A DNA stretch of 64,000 nt from Diabrotica undecimpunctata. Lineage: Eukaryota > Arthropoda > Insecta > Coleoptera > Chrysomelidae. A program made the position numbers and the translations under genes. A model generated the notes under the pieces. That model ran no database searches. It was not told the DNA's origin and was given only the letters and a program-made list of their open reading frames with translations. Location: NCBI RefSeq assembly GCF_040954645.1, contig NC_092803.1, positions 121,415,961 through 121,479,960 on the forward strand, read 5' to 3'. Positions 33,765 to 44,239 of this stretch are shown here, in pieces. Every line of letters begins with the position of its first letter. Positions within the stretch are counted from its first letter, which is position 1.

Positions 33765-36068
33765 TTCCGATTCTTTGGAGTACCTCTATGTTGGTGACAT
33801 GTTCGGTCCAGGATATACGAAGAATGCGTCGGTACATCTACATTTCGAATGCTTTTAGTTTTCTCGTGAGCGTCTCTGTCAGCGTCCAGGCCTCCGTACC
33901 ATATAGTAAGATCGGAAAAATGTAGCATTTAACTAGACGTAATTTTAGGGAAAGAGACAAACCCTTGCTTATGAGGAGCTTTTTCATATTGTTAAATGCT
34001 GCTCTAGCTCGTTCTATTCTCGCCTTAATTTCTGTGGCCTGTTCCCACTTTGCATTTACGTTGGTGCCAAGGTACACATAAGATTCTACATGGTCAATTA
34101 GTATGCTCTTTATTCGTAACTGTCGAGCAGGTTGTTGCTTTTTGCTTATCAGCATCCACTTTGTCTTCTTGAAGTTGAGGCTTGTGTCGTATTCCTCACT
34201 AACTGAATAAACTCTTTCCATTACCTGTTGTAATTCGTCTATGGTACTGGCAAGGATCACCGTGTCGTCGGCATATCTTATATTGTTCGTTAACTCGCCG
34301 TTTATTTTTATGCCCTCATTTGCATTTTCCATATATTTGTTAAATATTTACTCGGAATAAATATTGAATAGGAGTGGGGATAAGATACACCCCTGACGGA
34401 CACCTCTTTTGATCTGCACCCTTCCAGTGAGTTCGTTGCCAATTTTTACTCTTGCTGTTTGACCCCAGTATAGGTTTGCCACAATTCGAATGTCCTTGTC
34501 GTCAATACCTGTCTTTCGCAGAATATCCATCAATTGTTCATGGTTGACATTGTCAAATGCTTTTCTAAAATCCACAAAGCACAAATATACGTGCTTATCA
34601 ACGTCTCTACACCGCTGTATAAGCACCTGGAGAGCGAAAACTGCTTCTCTAGTTCCAAGTGCTTTCCGAAAACCAAATTGCGATATATCGATATTTGACT
34701 CACATTTATCATATTTATATTCTTCTATGAATGATCTTAGTGAACGCTTTAGTGACATGATTGATCAAGCTTATAAGCCGGTAGTCATCACAGATCTGGG
34801 CATTTGGTTTCTTCGGGATTGTAATAAATGTTGACTGTAGCCAGTTTTTACCGCTATTATATATGTTGTTAAAAAGTACAACTATATTATCAAGGAACTG
34901 TTTGTCTGATTTACATAGGATCTTTAATATTTCGCAGGGTACATTGTCCGGATCTGTTGAATTATTGTTTTTTAGTGCTGCAATGGCATCTTCTACCTCC
35001 GATTTAAGGATTGAAGGACCTGTTTCTCCTTCTCCATATAGGTGATCATGAGTCCCGTCAGATGCAAATAATTTTTCTATGTATGATTTCCATGTTTCTA
35101 AGATCGTTGATGGCTCCGAGATGAGATTTCCATCGCTATCTTTTATGCTGTTGGGTGACTTATTGAATTTTCTCTTGTTTGTCATTGATTTTATTTTTTT
35201 GTGCATATTGTAACTGTCGTATTTCCGTTTGTATTGTTCTATTTCCCTGCATTCGTTGGAAAACCATTTTTCTTTGGCTTCTCGAATTTTTGTTCTTATG
35301 ATTTTGTGGATCTGCTGGTATTTTTCTGCATTTTTATTCTTGAATTTACGTCTTTCATGTCCATTATCTCATCAGACATCCATTCTTTCTTCTTCTGTCT
35401 GTCACGCTTTAATAGAGTCGCTTATGTTGTTTGGATTGCTTCCCTCGATTTATCCCATCTCTCTATTATATCCGACGTGTTCTCGTTAATGTCGTTTATC
35501 TCATGACCATTCTGCATACCAACAGATTGTGGTCAGTAGGAACATCGGCACCAGGGTACGTTTTTGATGATTTTATTATGTTTTTATATCTTGTTGGTAC
35601 TGCTATATAATCTATCTGATTCCTTATGATGTTGTCAGGTGAGTCAGCGGGGGATTTCCATGTGTAAAGTCGACGTTTGGGGAGCTTGAAGAATGTATTA
35701 CTTAACAGCAGGTTATATTCCTGGCAGAAGCATATTAGTCTATCACCTCTATCGTTTCTCTCCCCTAGGCCGAAGTTTCCCACGATCTGATTCACCTTGC
35801 CTCTGCCAACCTTTGCATTGAAATCTCCCATCACTATTGTTACTTCTTGTTTTTTTGTCATTCTTATCAGGCTTCCCAGTTGTTCGTAGAAATCTTCGCT
35901 GGTTGCCTCATCTTTATCTGCCGTTGGCGCGTATACCTGTAATATGTTAATATCCACCGGTGTTGCTCAAATTTGTAGAAGCATTATTCTATCTGAATGG
36001 GGAGTGAAAGATTTTACTGCCGAATTATTATGTGGAGCAACTATTATTGCGGTGCCATATTATTCCTG
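33765..36068 (-). pseudogene. RTE-like copy 1, endonuclease to RT thumb
   Basis: Minus strand. Endonuclease text starts near 36065 (YGTAIIVAPHNN) and continues at 35957: INILQVYAPTADKDE, VTIVMGDFNAKVGRGK, RRLYTWKSPADSPDNI, then VPTDHNLLV, the SDH motif with Ser replaced by Thr. Linker and early RT fill 35206-34715. RT core: GFRKALGTREAVFA, LCFVDFRKAFDNV (motif A), RGVRQGCILSPLLFNIYSE (motif B), a stop at about 34345, and IRYADDTVIL (catalytic, 34332-33838). It ends at VLQRIGK near 33765, lacking the usual basic tail, exactly where copy 2 begins. The 5' ~20 endonuclease residues are absent and a DNA-transposon remnant starts next to it. Confidence 0.85.
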
Positions 36069-36077
36069 CGGTCAGAA

Positions 36078-37327
36078 ATGAGTGGTGTTTGCGAAAAGAC
36101 TCTGTTTCGCATACGACAGGAATATTCATCACCTGCTGGATTACAATCTCCAAAGAGTAGACCCAAGAAGCGAAAGGTTGGTAATTCTCGTAACAACAAG
36201 TACGATGAAGGTGTCAGGAGCCAAATTCGTAAAATAGTTCATGAATTTTTTCGTGACAACATACCACCAACAATAAACACCATATTAGCTATTGTAAATG
36301 TCGAAGAAACTTTGCCCAACTTTTCACGCACCACGCTACATCGCTTGCTGAGTGATATGGATTTTGAGTTTATAAGACGTGGCGGAAATTAAATTTTAAT
36401 TGAAAAACCAGAAATCATCTCGTGGCGTCATCGTTATTTACGCGCAATTCATAAATACCGTGCAGAAGGATACAACATAGTGTATTTGGATGAATCATGG
36501 AATGATTCATCCACAGTGTGGAAAAATAATGGGTTGTTAAAACAATTACATCTCAGCGCTATGCTTTTGTTCGTGGTCTGACAACAGGATTAAAAGCTCC
36601 AACAGCTCGTGGTGCACGGTTCATTTTATTGCACGCAGGATCTACCAGTGGATTTAATGATGGATCAGAGCTCACGTTTTTGGCAAAGAAAAAATACTCG
36701 GGACTACCACGATGAAATGGATGGACCGACCTTCGAAGATTGGTTCGAATATAACTTAATGCTAAATTTGCTAGAAAAAACTGTTGCGGTAATGGACAAT
36801 GCCTCCTATCACAGCAGAAAGTCAGAACAAATTCCCAACAGTTCAACAATAAAAAAAGATATTCAAGAATGACTTCTGTCAAAGGACCTATTTTTTGAAG
36901 AAGACTACCTAAAATGCGAGTTACTTGATGTAGTCAAGGCCTTCAAAACAAAATATGACAGGTACATAATAGAAGATATTGCCAAAAAGCAAAATGTGAA
37001 AATTCTGAGGCTCCCGCCCTATCACTGTGAACTCAATCCCATCGAAATGGTTTGGAGTGAAGTGAAACGGTATATAGCTGGACGCAACGCGAATTTTAAA
37101 GAAGCTGAAATTTAATTTCTGCAGCGTACCATGTCATTACGCCAGAGAAATGGAAAAACTACGTAAACCAAGTAATAGCAACAGAAAAAAAAATGTGTGA
37201 AATTGACAATTTGTTGGATGATATCGTACCAATTATTATAAATATAAATAACGGAGATATTGATGTCAGTGACGACAATAATAATGATGATGATAGTGAA
37301 GCAGAAGCTAAATGTGACAGCGATTGA
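36078..37327 (+). pseudogene. IS630-Tc1-mariner-like transposase, DD82E spacing, copy 1
   Basis: From ATG 36078: an N-terminal DNA-binding region (CEKTLFRIRQEYSS, basic SRPKKRKVG), a helix-turn-helix-like segment up to a TAA at 36390, then WRHRYLRAIHKYR and NIVYLDESWND (first Asp). Next come LTTGLKAPTARGARFILLHA in a shifted frame, YHDEMDGPTFEDWFEYN, VAVMDNASYHSRK (second Asp, codon 36795-36797) and LRLPPYHCELNPIEMVWSEV (Glu, codon 37044-37046). Second Asp and Glu are in one frame with exactly 82 residues between. A TGA at 36870 and compensating frameshifts break the gene. An acidic Asp/Asn/Glu tail ends at 37327. From memory, a DD82E group named Sailor has been described. Confidence 0.8.
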
Positions 37328-37690
37328 CAGAAAAAGGAACTAAATATAATGGTGTACAATTACGATTACTTACACATGAAATTAAATACAATGACTTCTT
37401 TTATTTTCAACTTATTTATTAGTTTTATTTTCGCATATTTCTATGTTTTCTTACTGCCAACATATACAGAGCGGTTTTTAAAAGTCCTTCCCCCCTTAAC
37501 TTTTAAACGGAACAATACATAAATAAAATGTTTCTTTATATTTTAGTTTTATTTTATTCGATTTTATTTAAATCTATAAACAAATGGTTTGTATCGCTAG
37601 CACATACTGTAGAATTAAAAACAAACTGCTTGTGTGACATAAATAAAAGGCATTTCTTAATTTCTATTTTATTTTAATTTAACCCAAGTA

Positions 37691-37950
37691 TGTTGTAGCA
37701 AATATTATATATGTTTGAGGACCACTGACAGAAGGAAGCCAGGGAGGGTCGTTAGTGGGCATTAGTTCTTAAGCTGCCCTCAATACAAAAGATGGATTAG
37801 GCTAAGTAGTAAGAAGTGACGTTTATTTTAATACAAGTTTGCAAATAAGTATAGCATCGATGTTGTGCATTTACTCTGTACAGACTAGTCACTTTGAGAC
37901 AATCTATTTGATCAGGGTTAAATATGCAATTGGTGCCGGAACCCATCCGA
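37691..37950 (+). mobile_element. LTR retrotransposon remnant: LTR plus primer-binding site
   Basis: A segment starting TGTTGTAGCAAAT (37691) and ending ATATGCA (37928), so TG...CA as in LTRs, is followed two bases on by TGGTGCCGGAACCCATCCGA. That string resembles the tRNA-complementary primer-binding site (TGGTGCCGAAACCC type) of Gypsy and BEL elements. The putative LTR is 238 bp. No gag or pol follows, and an RTE scrap begins at 37990. No second LTR or target duplication was found. Confidence 0.45.
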
Positions 37951-37989
37951 AAGGATCTCCCCGGCAAAAATGCTATACAATATTAATAT

Positions 37990-38175
37990 TTTTATTACCT
38001 TCGTATTGTTCTATTTTCCTGCATTCGTTTGAAAACCACTTTTCTTTAGCTTTTCTTAGCTTCTCGAATTTTTTTCTTATGCTTTTGTGGGTCTGCTAAT
38101 ATTTCTCTGCATTTTTATTTTTAAATTTACGTTTCTCATCCATTATATCCATTATCTCATCAGATATCAAAAAGC
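37990..38175 (-). pseudogene. RTE-like linker scrap
   Basis: Minus strand: IMDEKRKFKNKNAEKY, then KKFEKLRKAKEKWFSNECRK and IEQYEGN. It matches the linker of the RTE copy at 35200-35400 (KKNGFPTNAGK and EQYKRKYD in its frames). About 60 codons, with no catalytic motif. Confidence 0.6.
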
Positions 38176-39030
38176 ACATGAATCACTTTATTTCTTGAGA
38201 GTCTTAACTGTAAATTTTTATAGTACTTGTACTAGTATTAGGTTGTATATTCATTTAACTCTGGGGATTCGCAGTTGGTATTTTCTTCGGTGGATCGCAT
38301 CGAAGCGATAATATAGAGGTATATATCCCTATTATAGAGGTAATAAAATAAATACAACTTTCTAAAAATGGAACGTTTTAGGAAATTAAATACATAAAAA
38401 AATGTATACCGTTTGGTGAGAGACTTTTATGCAAGTACTAACGTTTTCATTGATGCTGATAATTTGATAGAATCGAAAACGATTTAAAAATTTTAATTTG
38501 CTTGGATTTTTTCAATATTTTAACAAATATACGAATTACACTTTTACAAGTTTTTTATGTAAGGTATACATCCAACCACTGGTTGGCTGTATACTATATC
38601 TGTTACTCTTATCTGACTTAAAGTTATTCGTAGAGCTTACCTCGAAGTTAGATTATTTTTACATATACGAAATGTAAAAATGCTTGCATACACTCTATTC
38701 ATATTGTATATTCCCAACATAAACAAACTATCGAGGCCTGACACGCACATGTTCCGACGGTATTCGCCCAAAAACTATTGAATTTGATTCATCGCCTTCA
38801 GTGATAACGATTGTCATTTTACAGGTCCAAACTGCTCAGTCTGATTATATTCAAATTGTAGCGTGTTGGTTTATAAGTTTATATGTTTTGTGTTTTGTAA
38901 CGATATATTTATTGTTGACTTATTTACTGGTCGTAATTGTGTTTTATAGTTTGAAGTAAACTTTTAGTATCCAAAAAACCAAGTATTTATTAATCAAAAT
39001 TAAAAATAGTTTGTGGTAATCACTTGGGTA
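38176..39030. other. AT-rich stretch with no gene seen
   Basis: No coding frame recognised. A short inverted repeat, CATCCAACCACTGGTTGG, is centred near 38580. Nothing else stands out. Confidence 0.45.
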
Positions 39031-39035
39031 AAGGT

Positions 39036-39105
39036 AAGAGAAACCAATATTTTAATCTATTGATGTTTCGAAAAGTTTTATTTCCTTTTCTGAACTCAAA
39101 AAAGT
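39036..39105 (-). ncRNA. Decayed hammerhead/PLE-tail relic
   Basis: On the minus strand a hairpin AGAAAAG...CTTTTC is followed by GAAACATC and AATAGATTAAAATATTGG, laid out like the other PLE tails (stem II, GAAACGTC, AATAAA). The expected GAAACGTC has G changed to A and the CTGATGA half reads TTGAGTTC. It is a fossil with no TA array nearby. Confidence 0.35.
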
Positions 39106-39199
39106 ATACAGAAAGCAGTTTTATAACTTTAACGATACTGTTGATGACGTTCGGTTGATCGATACCTTAAGTTATTCAAGATAAATAGGACAATAATAT

Positions 39200-40670
39200 T
39201 AAAGAAAAATGTCAAGCACTGATAAAGCAGATGAACTTCTTGAGATTGATGTAATCCTCAGTCCACCTAAAAAAGACCGGTAAAGGAACATTTTGGCAAA
39301 ATAAAGGAAATTATCATAGGTGTATTTAAAACAGATGTGCGGGTGAACTCTATCAACTCGAAAAGTCCGATTTCTTATAGAGTAGCAGATAAAACAGGTA
39401 CTGATATTGTTTCCCATTATTTTAGAATACGCGTTTTCACTTTATTTAATAAGTATTGTTACTTTCTATCTATTGTAGGCGTGTATAGCAGTAGTATACG
39501 AAATGTGGTTCAAGAATATAGAAATACGGGAACATTGTCGTCACCAACACCAATTAAGCATCGTAAAAATATTTACTCACGATGAATATGAGACAGAAGC
39601 AATAAGTATAATCCACGAATTCTTTTTTTGAAATGAAATACCCACAGTAGATAAAGTTCTGAGGATTTTTAATGAAGACCCAGTTTGGCATAGTTTCAAG
39701 AGTACTAGTTTTTTAAATTATTGAAAAAAAAAATAATTTCAAGTTTCAACGTCGTCAGCGAAACAGCATTTTAATAGACAGTGATGAAATTGTGTTGTGG
39801 AGACGAGAATTTATGATTAAGATATAGTATTATAGAAATCAAAACTGCAAAATTTATTACTAAGACGAGACTTGACTAAACGCTAGTTACACCAAATCCA
39901 AAGTATGGGTCGATAATTCGGTAACGTCTTATAAATAAGTGTTTTAGATGGACGTTCTACTGGGTCCAAAAATCCTGCAGGTAAATGCTATGCGTGCTTT
40001 TTCACTTTAAGTAAATTTTAAAATAACCAAATTTAAAAAAAAGGAATGATACTAATAATTTCTCATATTGGCAGTGAAGATGGGTTTGTTCCAGAAGCGC
40101 TGTGAGAGTTCGAATAAAAAAAAGTGGGGACTACCATGAAGAGATGGACGGGAAATCTTTTAAAAACTGGTTCAAAAATATACTGCCCGATAAAAAGAAA
40201 ACTTCATCGTCGTATTGAACAACGTGCCTTATCATTCTAGAAAAACGAAAAAAATTCCAACTACCTCTTCTAGAAAGGCTGATATCTAAGCGTGGCTGAA
40301 ATAAACATACAGGTTTTGAAAGTGCAACTGTTAGCTTTTGTTAAATAACATAAGGGGCAATATAACAAACATATTATTGATGAGATCGCAAAAAGCCAAA
40401 ACAAATTAGTTTTAAGGTTGCCTCCATACCATTGTGAGCTCAATCCGATTGATCTCATCTGCGCAGAAGTGAAAAAGTAAAAAATATTGTTTATGATGCA
40501 GTAAATAATATTACTACAAGTACATAGCATAAATATGTGCAACTCGTTGAACAAAAAGTCGAGTCCAAAATGTGAAAGTTGGACAACATAATAGAAACCC
40601 ACATCCAACCAATATTGATAAATCTTGACGAAGAAAGCAGCACATGTAGCTCCTCAGGTTCTGAATAATT
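39200..40670 (+). pseudogene. IS630-Tc1-mariner-like transposase, copy 2, heavily decayed
   Basis: Matches copy 1 at 36078-37327 in scattered frames: a basic/acidic N-terminus (39209), VVYEMWFKNIEIRE, EAISIIHEFFF, SILIDSDEIVLWRREF, LNASYTKSKVWVD, SHIGSEDGFVPEAL, GDYHEEMDGKSFKNWFKN, NNVPYHSRKTKKIPTTSS and LPPYHCELNPIDLICAEVK, with a Ser/Glu-rich end (ESSTCSSSGSE) near 40667. The second catalytic Asp (MDN) reads LNN and the Glu of NPIE reads NPID. More decayed than copy 1, and from a different subtype. Confidence 0.72.
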
Positions 40671-40679
40671 TAAATGGTA

Positions 40680-41600
40680 TGTTTACTTTATTTATTCAAA
40701 ATACTTTGTTATGTATATCTTATTTAATTAATATTTTATTTTAGCATATTTTTCTTCCATGGAGTATTAAATTTTACTCGCTGTTGAACTTCTAGAAATT
40801 TTTATATTATTAGTTTCAAGAAGTAAATATTTTTAAAAATTCTGCAAAAAGCTGCAAATGAGCTCCAAGTGTATGAACCTTGGACTGTTGGAAATTATAA
40901 TTGATCTTCACCTGTGGCTGATTAACCAGCCACAACGTTGACGATTTATATATGAGTTTTTGGTTTGACCTCACTTGTTTGTTTGTTTTTTTCTTAACCG
41001 ATCACTGGGGGAAATTTGGTGTTATTAACCACCTTTCCTTTTATTTATTGGTTCCTTACAAGCAGGTTGTCACCCAAACTCATCTTATCATTTAAATAAA
41101 CCGCTCTATTATTAGGGTTGGTATTTCACCTTGTTGTTCTGTCATAATTAATGACCTCAAGGTTTACTGTCTTTTTACGTAGTTGGCGCGTGTGTTTTAA
41201 TATAACACCATTTTACCGGCAGCATTCACGAAGCCAGAGTATACATTAAATTATTCAATTTCAATATTAATTACTATAATAATACTACCTAAAGTTAAAA
41301 TTAAATCATAACTATTGCTATATTGATGGAAGTGCATCTATGATTTTCTTAGTTCTTCATTCTCTTTTTTCAATGTTTTTTTTACTTATACATGTTTATA
41401 AAAAAAACTACATGTTCTTTTTGCTGTGCTTAGTTTGAACAAATTGTTAACTTTATTTAGTTCAATTTATTGTTTATACATCGTAATCGTATAATGTCCA
41501 TTTACTTAAGTGTCTTTACAACTTTAATATCACTGACTGCTACATATCTTTTTAAGGTAACACATGTAACAACTTCTTCATGCTTCTGTGGTTTTTTTTC
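40680..41600. other. AT-rich stretch with no gene seen
   Basis: No protein-like frame. A PLE tail begins at its right edge, so the last part may be untranslated PLE sequence. Confidence 0.45.
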
Positions 41601-41604
41601 ACTT

Positions 41605-41736
41605 TTTAGATGAACTGATGATGCTTTCTGATAGAAAGCGAAACGTCTTCAATAAATAGATAAAGTAGCCATCAACTTTGTCTTTTTTCTCCACCTTTTG
41701 ACCGAAAAAACCCACCACTACTCCGAGTGATCCTTA

Positions 41737-41739
<3 letters not shown>
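41605..41739 (+). mobile_element. PLE tail with intact hammerhead, ending at a TA array
   Basis: The ribozyme motif (41608-41655) is followed by AATAAATAGATAAAGTAG, a CTTTGTCTTTTTTCTCC segment, TTTTGACCGAAAAAACCCA and then TA repeats at 41740. The same order occurs on the minus strand at 21972-21843, so the two are copies of one PLE family's 3' terminus. No coding part is attached here. Confidence 0.75.
41608..41655 (+). ncRNA. Hammerhead ribozyme motif with complete core, PLE family
   Basis: GATGAA, CTGATGA (41615-41621), stem II GCTTTC-TGATA-GAAAGC (41623-41639), GAAA and CGTC (41640-41647), then TTCAAT. Every invariant core base is present, stem II is six perfect pairs, stem III is the ACGT palindrome, and cleavage is predicted after C41647. 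Stem I is short (GAA/TTC), as expected for PLE-type motifs. This is the cleanest ribozyme candidate in the window. Confidence 0.8.

Positions 41740-41810
<71 letters not shown>
41740..41810. repeat. (TA)n array after a PLE tail
   Basis: About 71 bp of TA repeats, then an impure GTGTATATGTATAGATACG transition. Confidence 0.95.
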
Positions 41811-41814
<4 letters not shown>

Positions 41815-41995
41815 ATATGTATAGATACGTATATGCTTTCTCCTTTTCCATAAATTTGTTATCCTCTTTCTCCTGGCATAATCCTGTTTCTATGAGCTGT
41901 ATGGTTTTAAAGTCTATCAGTAGGGTGCTAACCTGTCTGTAGACCCCCTCCTCCTTTATCCGGCCTTGGGACTGGCAACAGTTGTGTCGAGCTAC

Positions 41996-42043
41996 TCGAT
42001 CCACCCAACAAAACTGCAGGCGGAGTTTTGTTGGGTGGATCGA
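41996..42043. repeat. 20-bp perfect inverted repeat with 8-bp loop
   Basis: 41996-42015 is the exact reverse complement of 42024-42043 (arm ends GGTGGATCGA), with loop GCAGGCGG. The flanks are GC-richer than the surroundings. On the minus strand they resemble a retrotransposon leader, but no coding start follows because the TA array cuts in. Confidence 0.8.
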
Positions 42044-42059
42044 TAAATCAGTACTGAAC

Positions 42060-42590
42060 AAGTAATGGAAATAAAATACCTGACAATTATACTGTTCAGC
42101 TATGGATACCTGGACAAAGAAGTAAAAGGTCAAGTACAAAAAAAGCAAATAGATTGGCAGGATGCCTTAATAACACTATATAGCGAAATAGACACAATAA
42201 TACTGAGATAAAGTCAAGAATTTATAAAGCCAGTGCAAGCCTCAGAAACAAGACCCGCCACAGTCACAACGCAAAGGCTACTGGAAACGGCAGAAGTGAG
42301 AGTACTGAGAAGAATTACAGGAAATTCGCTGAGAGATCTAAAGTAAAGTAAAGATATTAGAAGAAAATGTAACGTACAGTGTATTAATGAATGGACACAA
42401 AATAGAAAAAAAAAATAATGGAATAACCACATAAGCAGAATGGAGGAGACCCGTGTCATCAAAATAGCAAGAGATAAATCGGCAGAAGAAGTATCGGACG
42501 ACTACGCAAAAAAAGGAGTGACAACCTTCCATAGAGGTATTAATCCGCCAATAAACAAGTAGAATTGCTTATAAAGAGAAAGAAGAAGAG
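42060..42590 (+). pseudogene. RTE/R1-like retrotransposon 3' end
   Basis: Plus strand: GYLDKEVKGQVQKKQIDW and DALITLYSEIDT, a shift, then TTQRLLETAEVRVLRRITGN, SLRDLK, RRKCNVQCINEWTQN and HISRMEETRVIKIARDKS. This is the C-terminal region after the RT, seen in elements with the pattern RRI.GKSLRD...GRPRKRW. The 3' end is marked by a purine-rich GAAAGAAGAAGAG near 42579. The copy is 5'-truncated. Confidence 0.65.
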
Positions 42591-42599
42591 AGGAAGGTA

Positions 42600-43260
42600 T
42601 TTCGAATACATAACTCCGTCTCTGGGAAAAGTCAGTCTTTCAGTCTCCGTAGTGACTGGGAAAATTAAGTGGCTTGATGACTGTCAGTGCCGGTACCAAG
42701 CCAGGATGAGGATTACAGCGGTAGGTTAGCTACCCTCTGTGTGGAAACATTCATGACTGTACATCCCGCACAGCAGCTTCGAATTTTCTAGAGATTACAC
42801 GGGACACGACAGAAGAAAAGAAAACAGTTAATAGATATTGAATGCTGGAACATACAAGGACTAAATACAAAAGACGATCAGAAAAAGAAGAGAAAAAATG
42901 ACAAGATATCTTGTGAGGAAGTGGAAAAAAATGACAAGGAATGACGTATATTTTGGAGTGGCGTAGAAAAATTAAAACTGGCCAAAGCTTGTATAGCTAT
43001 TGCAGTAAAAAAGTTCATGGAAGAATCATAACGATCGACATGAAAATAAAAGGAAGAACAATTTAATTATTTAGTATCTATACTCCTATAGATGAATGGG
43101 ATACAAACCCAAAAGACTATTTCTTCGACAAGCTCTTTGAGAAATTAAACAAGACGAAAAATAGGCAAAAAATAGTCTTCTTAATTGATCTAAACGAAAA
43201 AGTTGTAATTATAAAACTACCCTCAGAAAGTTGGAAGCCAATGTGTAATAATAAAACTCA
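42600..43260 (+). pseudogene. Non-LTR retrotransposon leader and endonuclease fragment
   Basis: A GC-richer leader (42610-42820) precedes INRY/IECWNIQGLNTKDDQKKK (42828-42880), the start of an apurinic-type endonuclease. Then VYFGVA, GRIITIDMKIKGR, SIYTPIDEWDTNPKDYFFDK and FLIDLNEKVV, where LGDFN would be expected, follow in shifting frames. It is another subfamily from the 5180 copy and related to 30545-30840. The motif reads DLNEKV in place of DFNAKV. It ends without linker or RT. Confidence 0.55.
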
Positions 43261-43460
43261 ACTCAACAACTTTCTTTGGACGCTAATTGTTTAAAGCTTC
43301 GTCTCGATGAGTCTCTCGGGTATAAGTTTGTCTGATCTTAAATGTAAATATGAAAAATTGGTTTTGGAAGGTACAAATAAAACACTGTATTAACTAAATA
43401 CATTTATTATACATTAAACATAAGAAAATGAAATTTTAATATCAACAAAGGATATCCTGC

Positions 43461-43667
43461 TTAAAGCTTAACAAAAAATTTGAAATTGATACCTATAGCT
43501 TCATGTAGTCCATGTTATAATTTGTTGATTTCTTCAGATGCTAGTTGGATATGTTGTAGCTGAATAAGTCGATCGTAAGTTAATGGAGATGCCGGAGATC
43601 TAACCCATTGTAGTTTCAGCTATTGAGTTTGGCATTGTAACTGATATGCTGCTGCAGTTTTATCCCA
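43461..43667 (-). pseudogene. Unrecognised coding-like tract
   Basis: On the minus strand one frame reads WDKTAAAYQLQCQTQ, stop, LKLQWVRSPASPLTYDRLIQ, LQHIQLASEEINKL, stop, HGLHEAIGINFKFFVKL and stop. The amino-acid composition, with an amphipathic Gln/Leu-rich helix, is unlike the surrounding noncoding DNA. A possible acceptor, TTTTTTGGGTAG, lies just upstream (about 43681-43692). It may be a decayed exon or retrocopy of a host gene. I cannot name it. Confidence 0.3.
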
Positions 43668-44239
43668 TGTTCAGGAAGTTCTACCCAAAAAAGAGAAACG
43701 AGAAATATTTATTAAGGCCAAAACACTTAAATGAGAAACGTCGTGTTAGCGACAGCATAAATTTTTAAACATTTCCTTGCTAGAAGATTAAAAAAGAAGA
43801 TGGCAAGGATTAAATGAATATAATTATTATTAAACGAATTAGTTAAATTACATTAAATATCCTAGCTGCATACACCTAAATAAAGTTGACAATATACTGT
43901 GGGTTGGAGATTAGATTAAGTAAAAAACGAAGTCAAAAGAGAACAGAGTATATAAGACAGAGTATATAAAAAATTATCAACTTAAAATATGAAAAGATAT
44001 CAATACGAGCTAATCTTTACGAGTAGAAACATCCTCTTAAGAAGACAAAAGATACAGGAAAAACATTGCCGTCTCCATTATTTAGAAGTGAAGCTGACAT
44101 GACAAAACGCAGTTGCCAACTGACAAATAAAGTTTGTAACGACATTTTACGAACCTAGACATTTTATATATGTCTATGCTATAGAATTAAATGGAGTATA
44201 GAATTGAAACAAGTCCAAATTAAAACTGGAATTTATACA
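43668..44239. other. AT-rich stretch with no gene seen
   Basis: Nothing supported apart from the possible splice acceptor noted for the adjacent coding-like tract. The leader of the next RTE fragment starts near 44240. Confidence 0.4.

Noticed and set aside
40270..40608. 112-codon minus frame with membrane-like composition
   Set aside because: It is antisense to the decayed transposase copy 2, whose motifs (YHCELNPID) explain the region.
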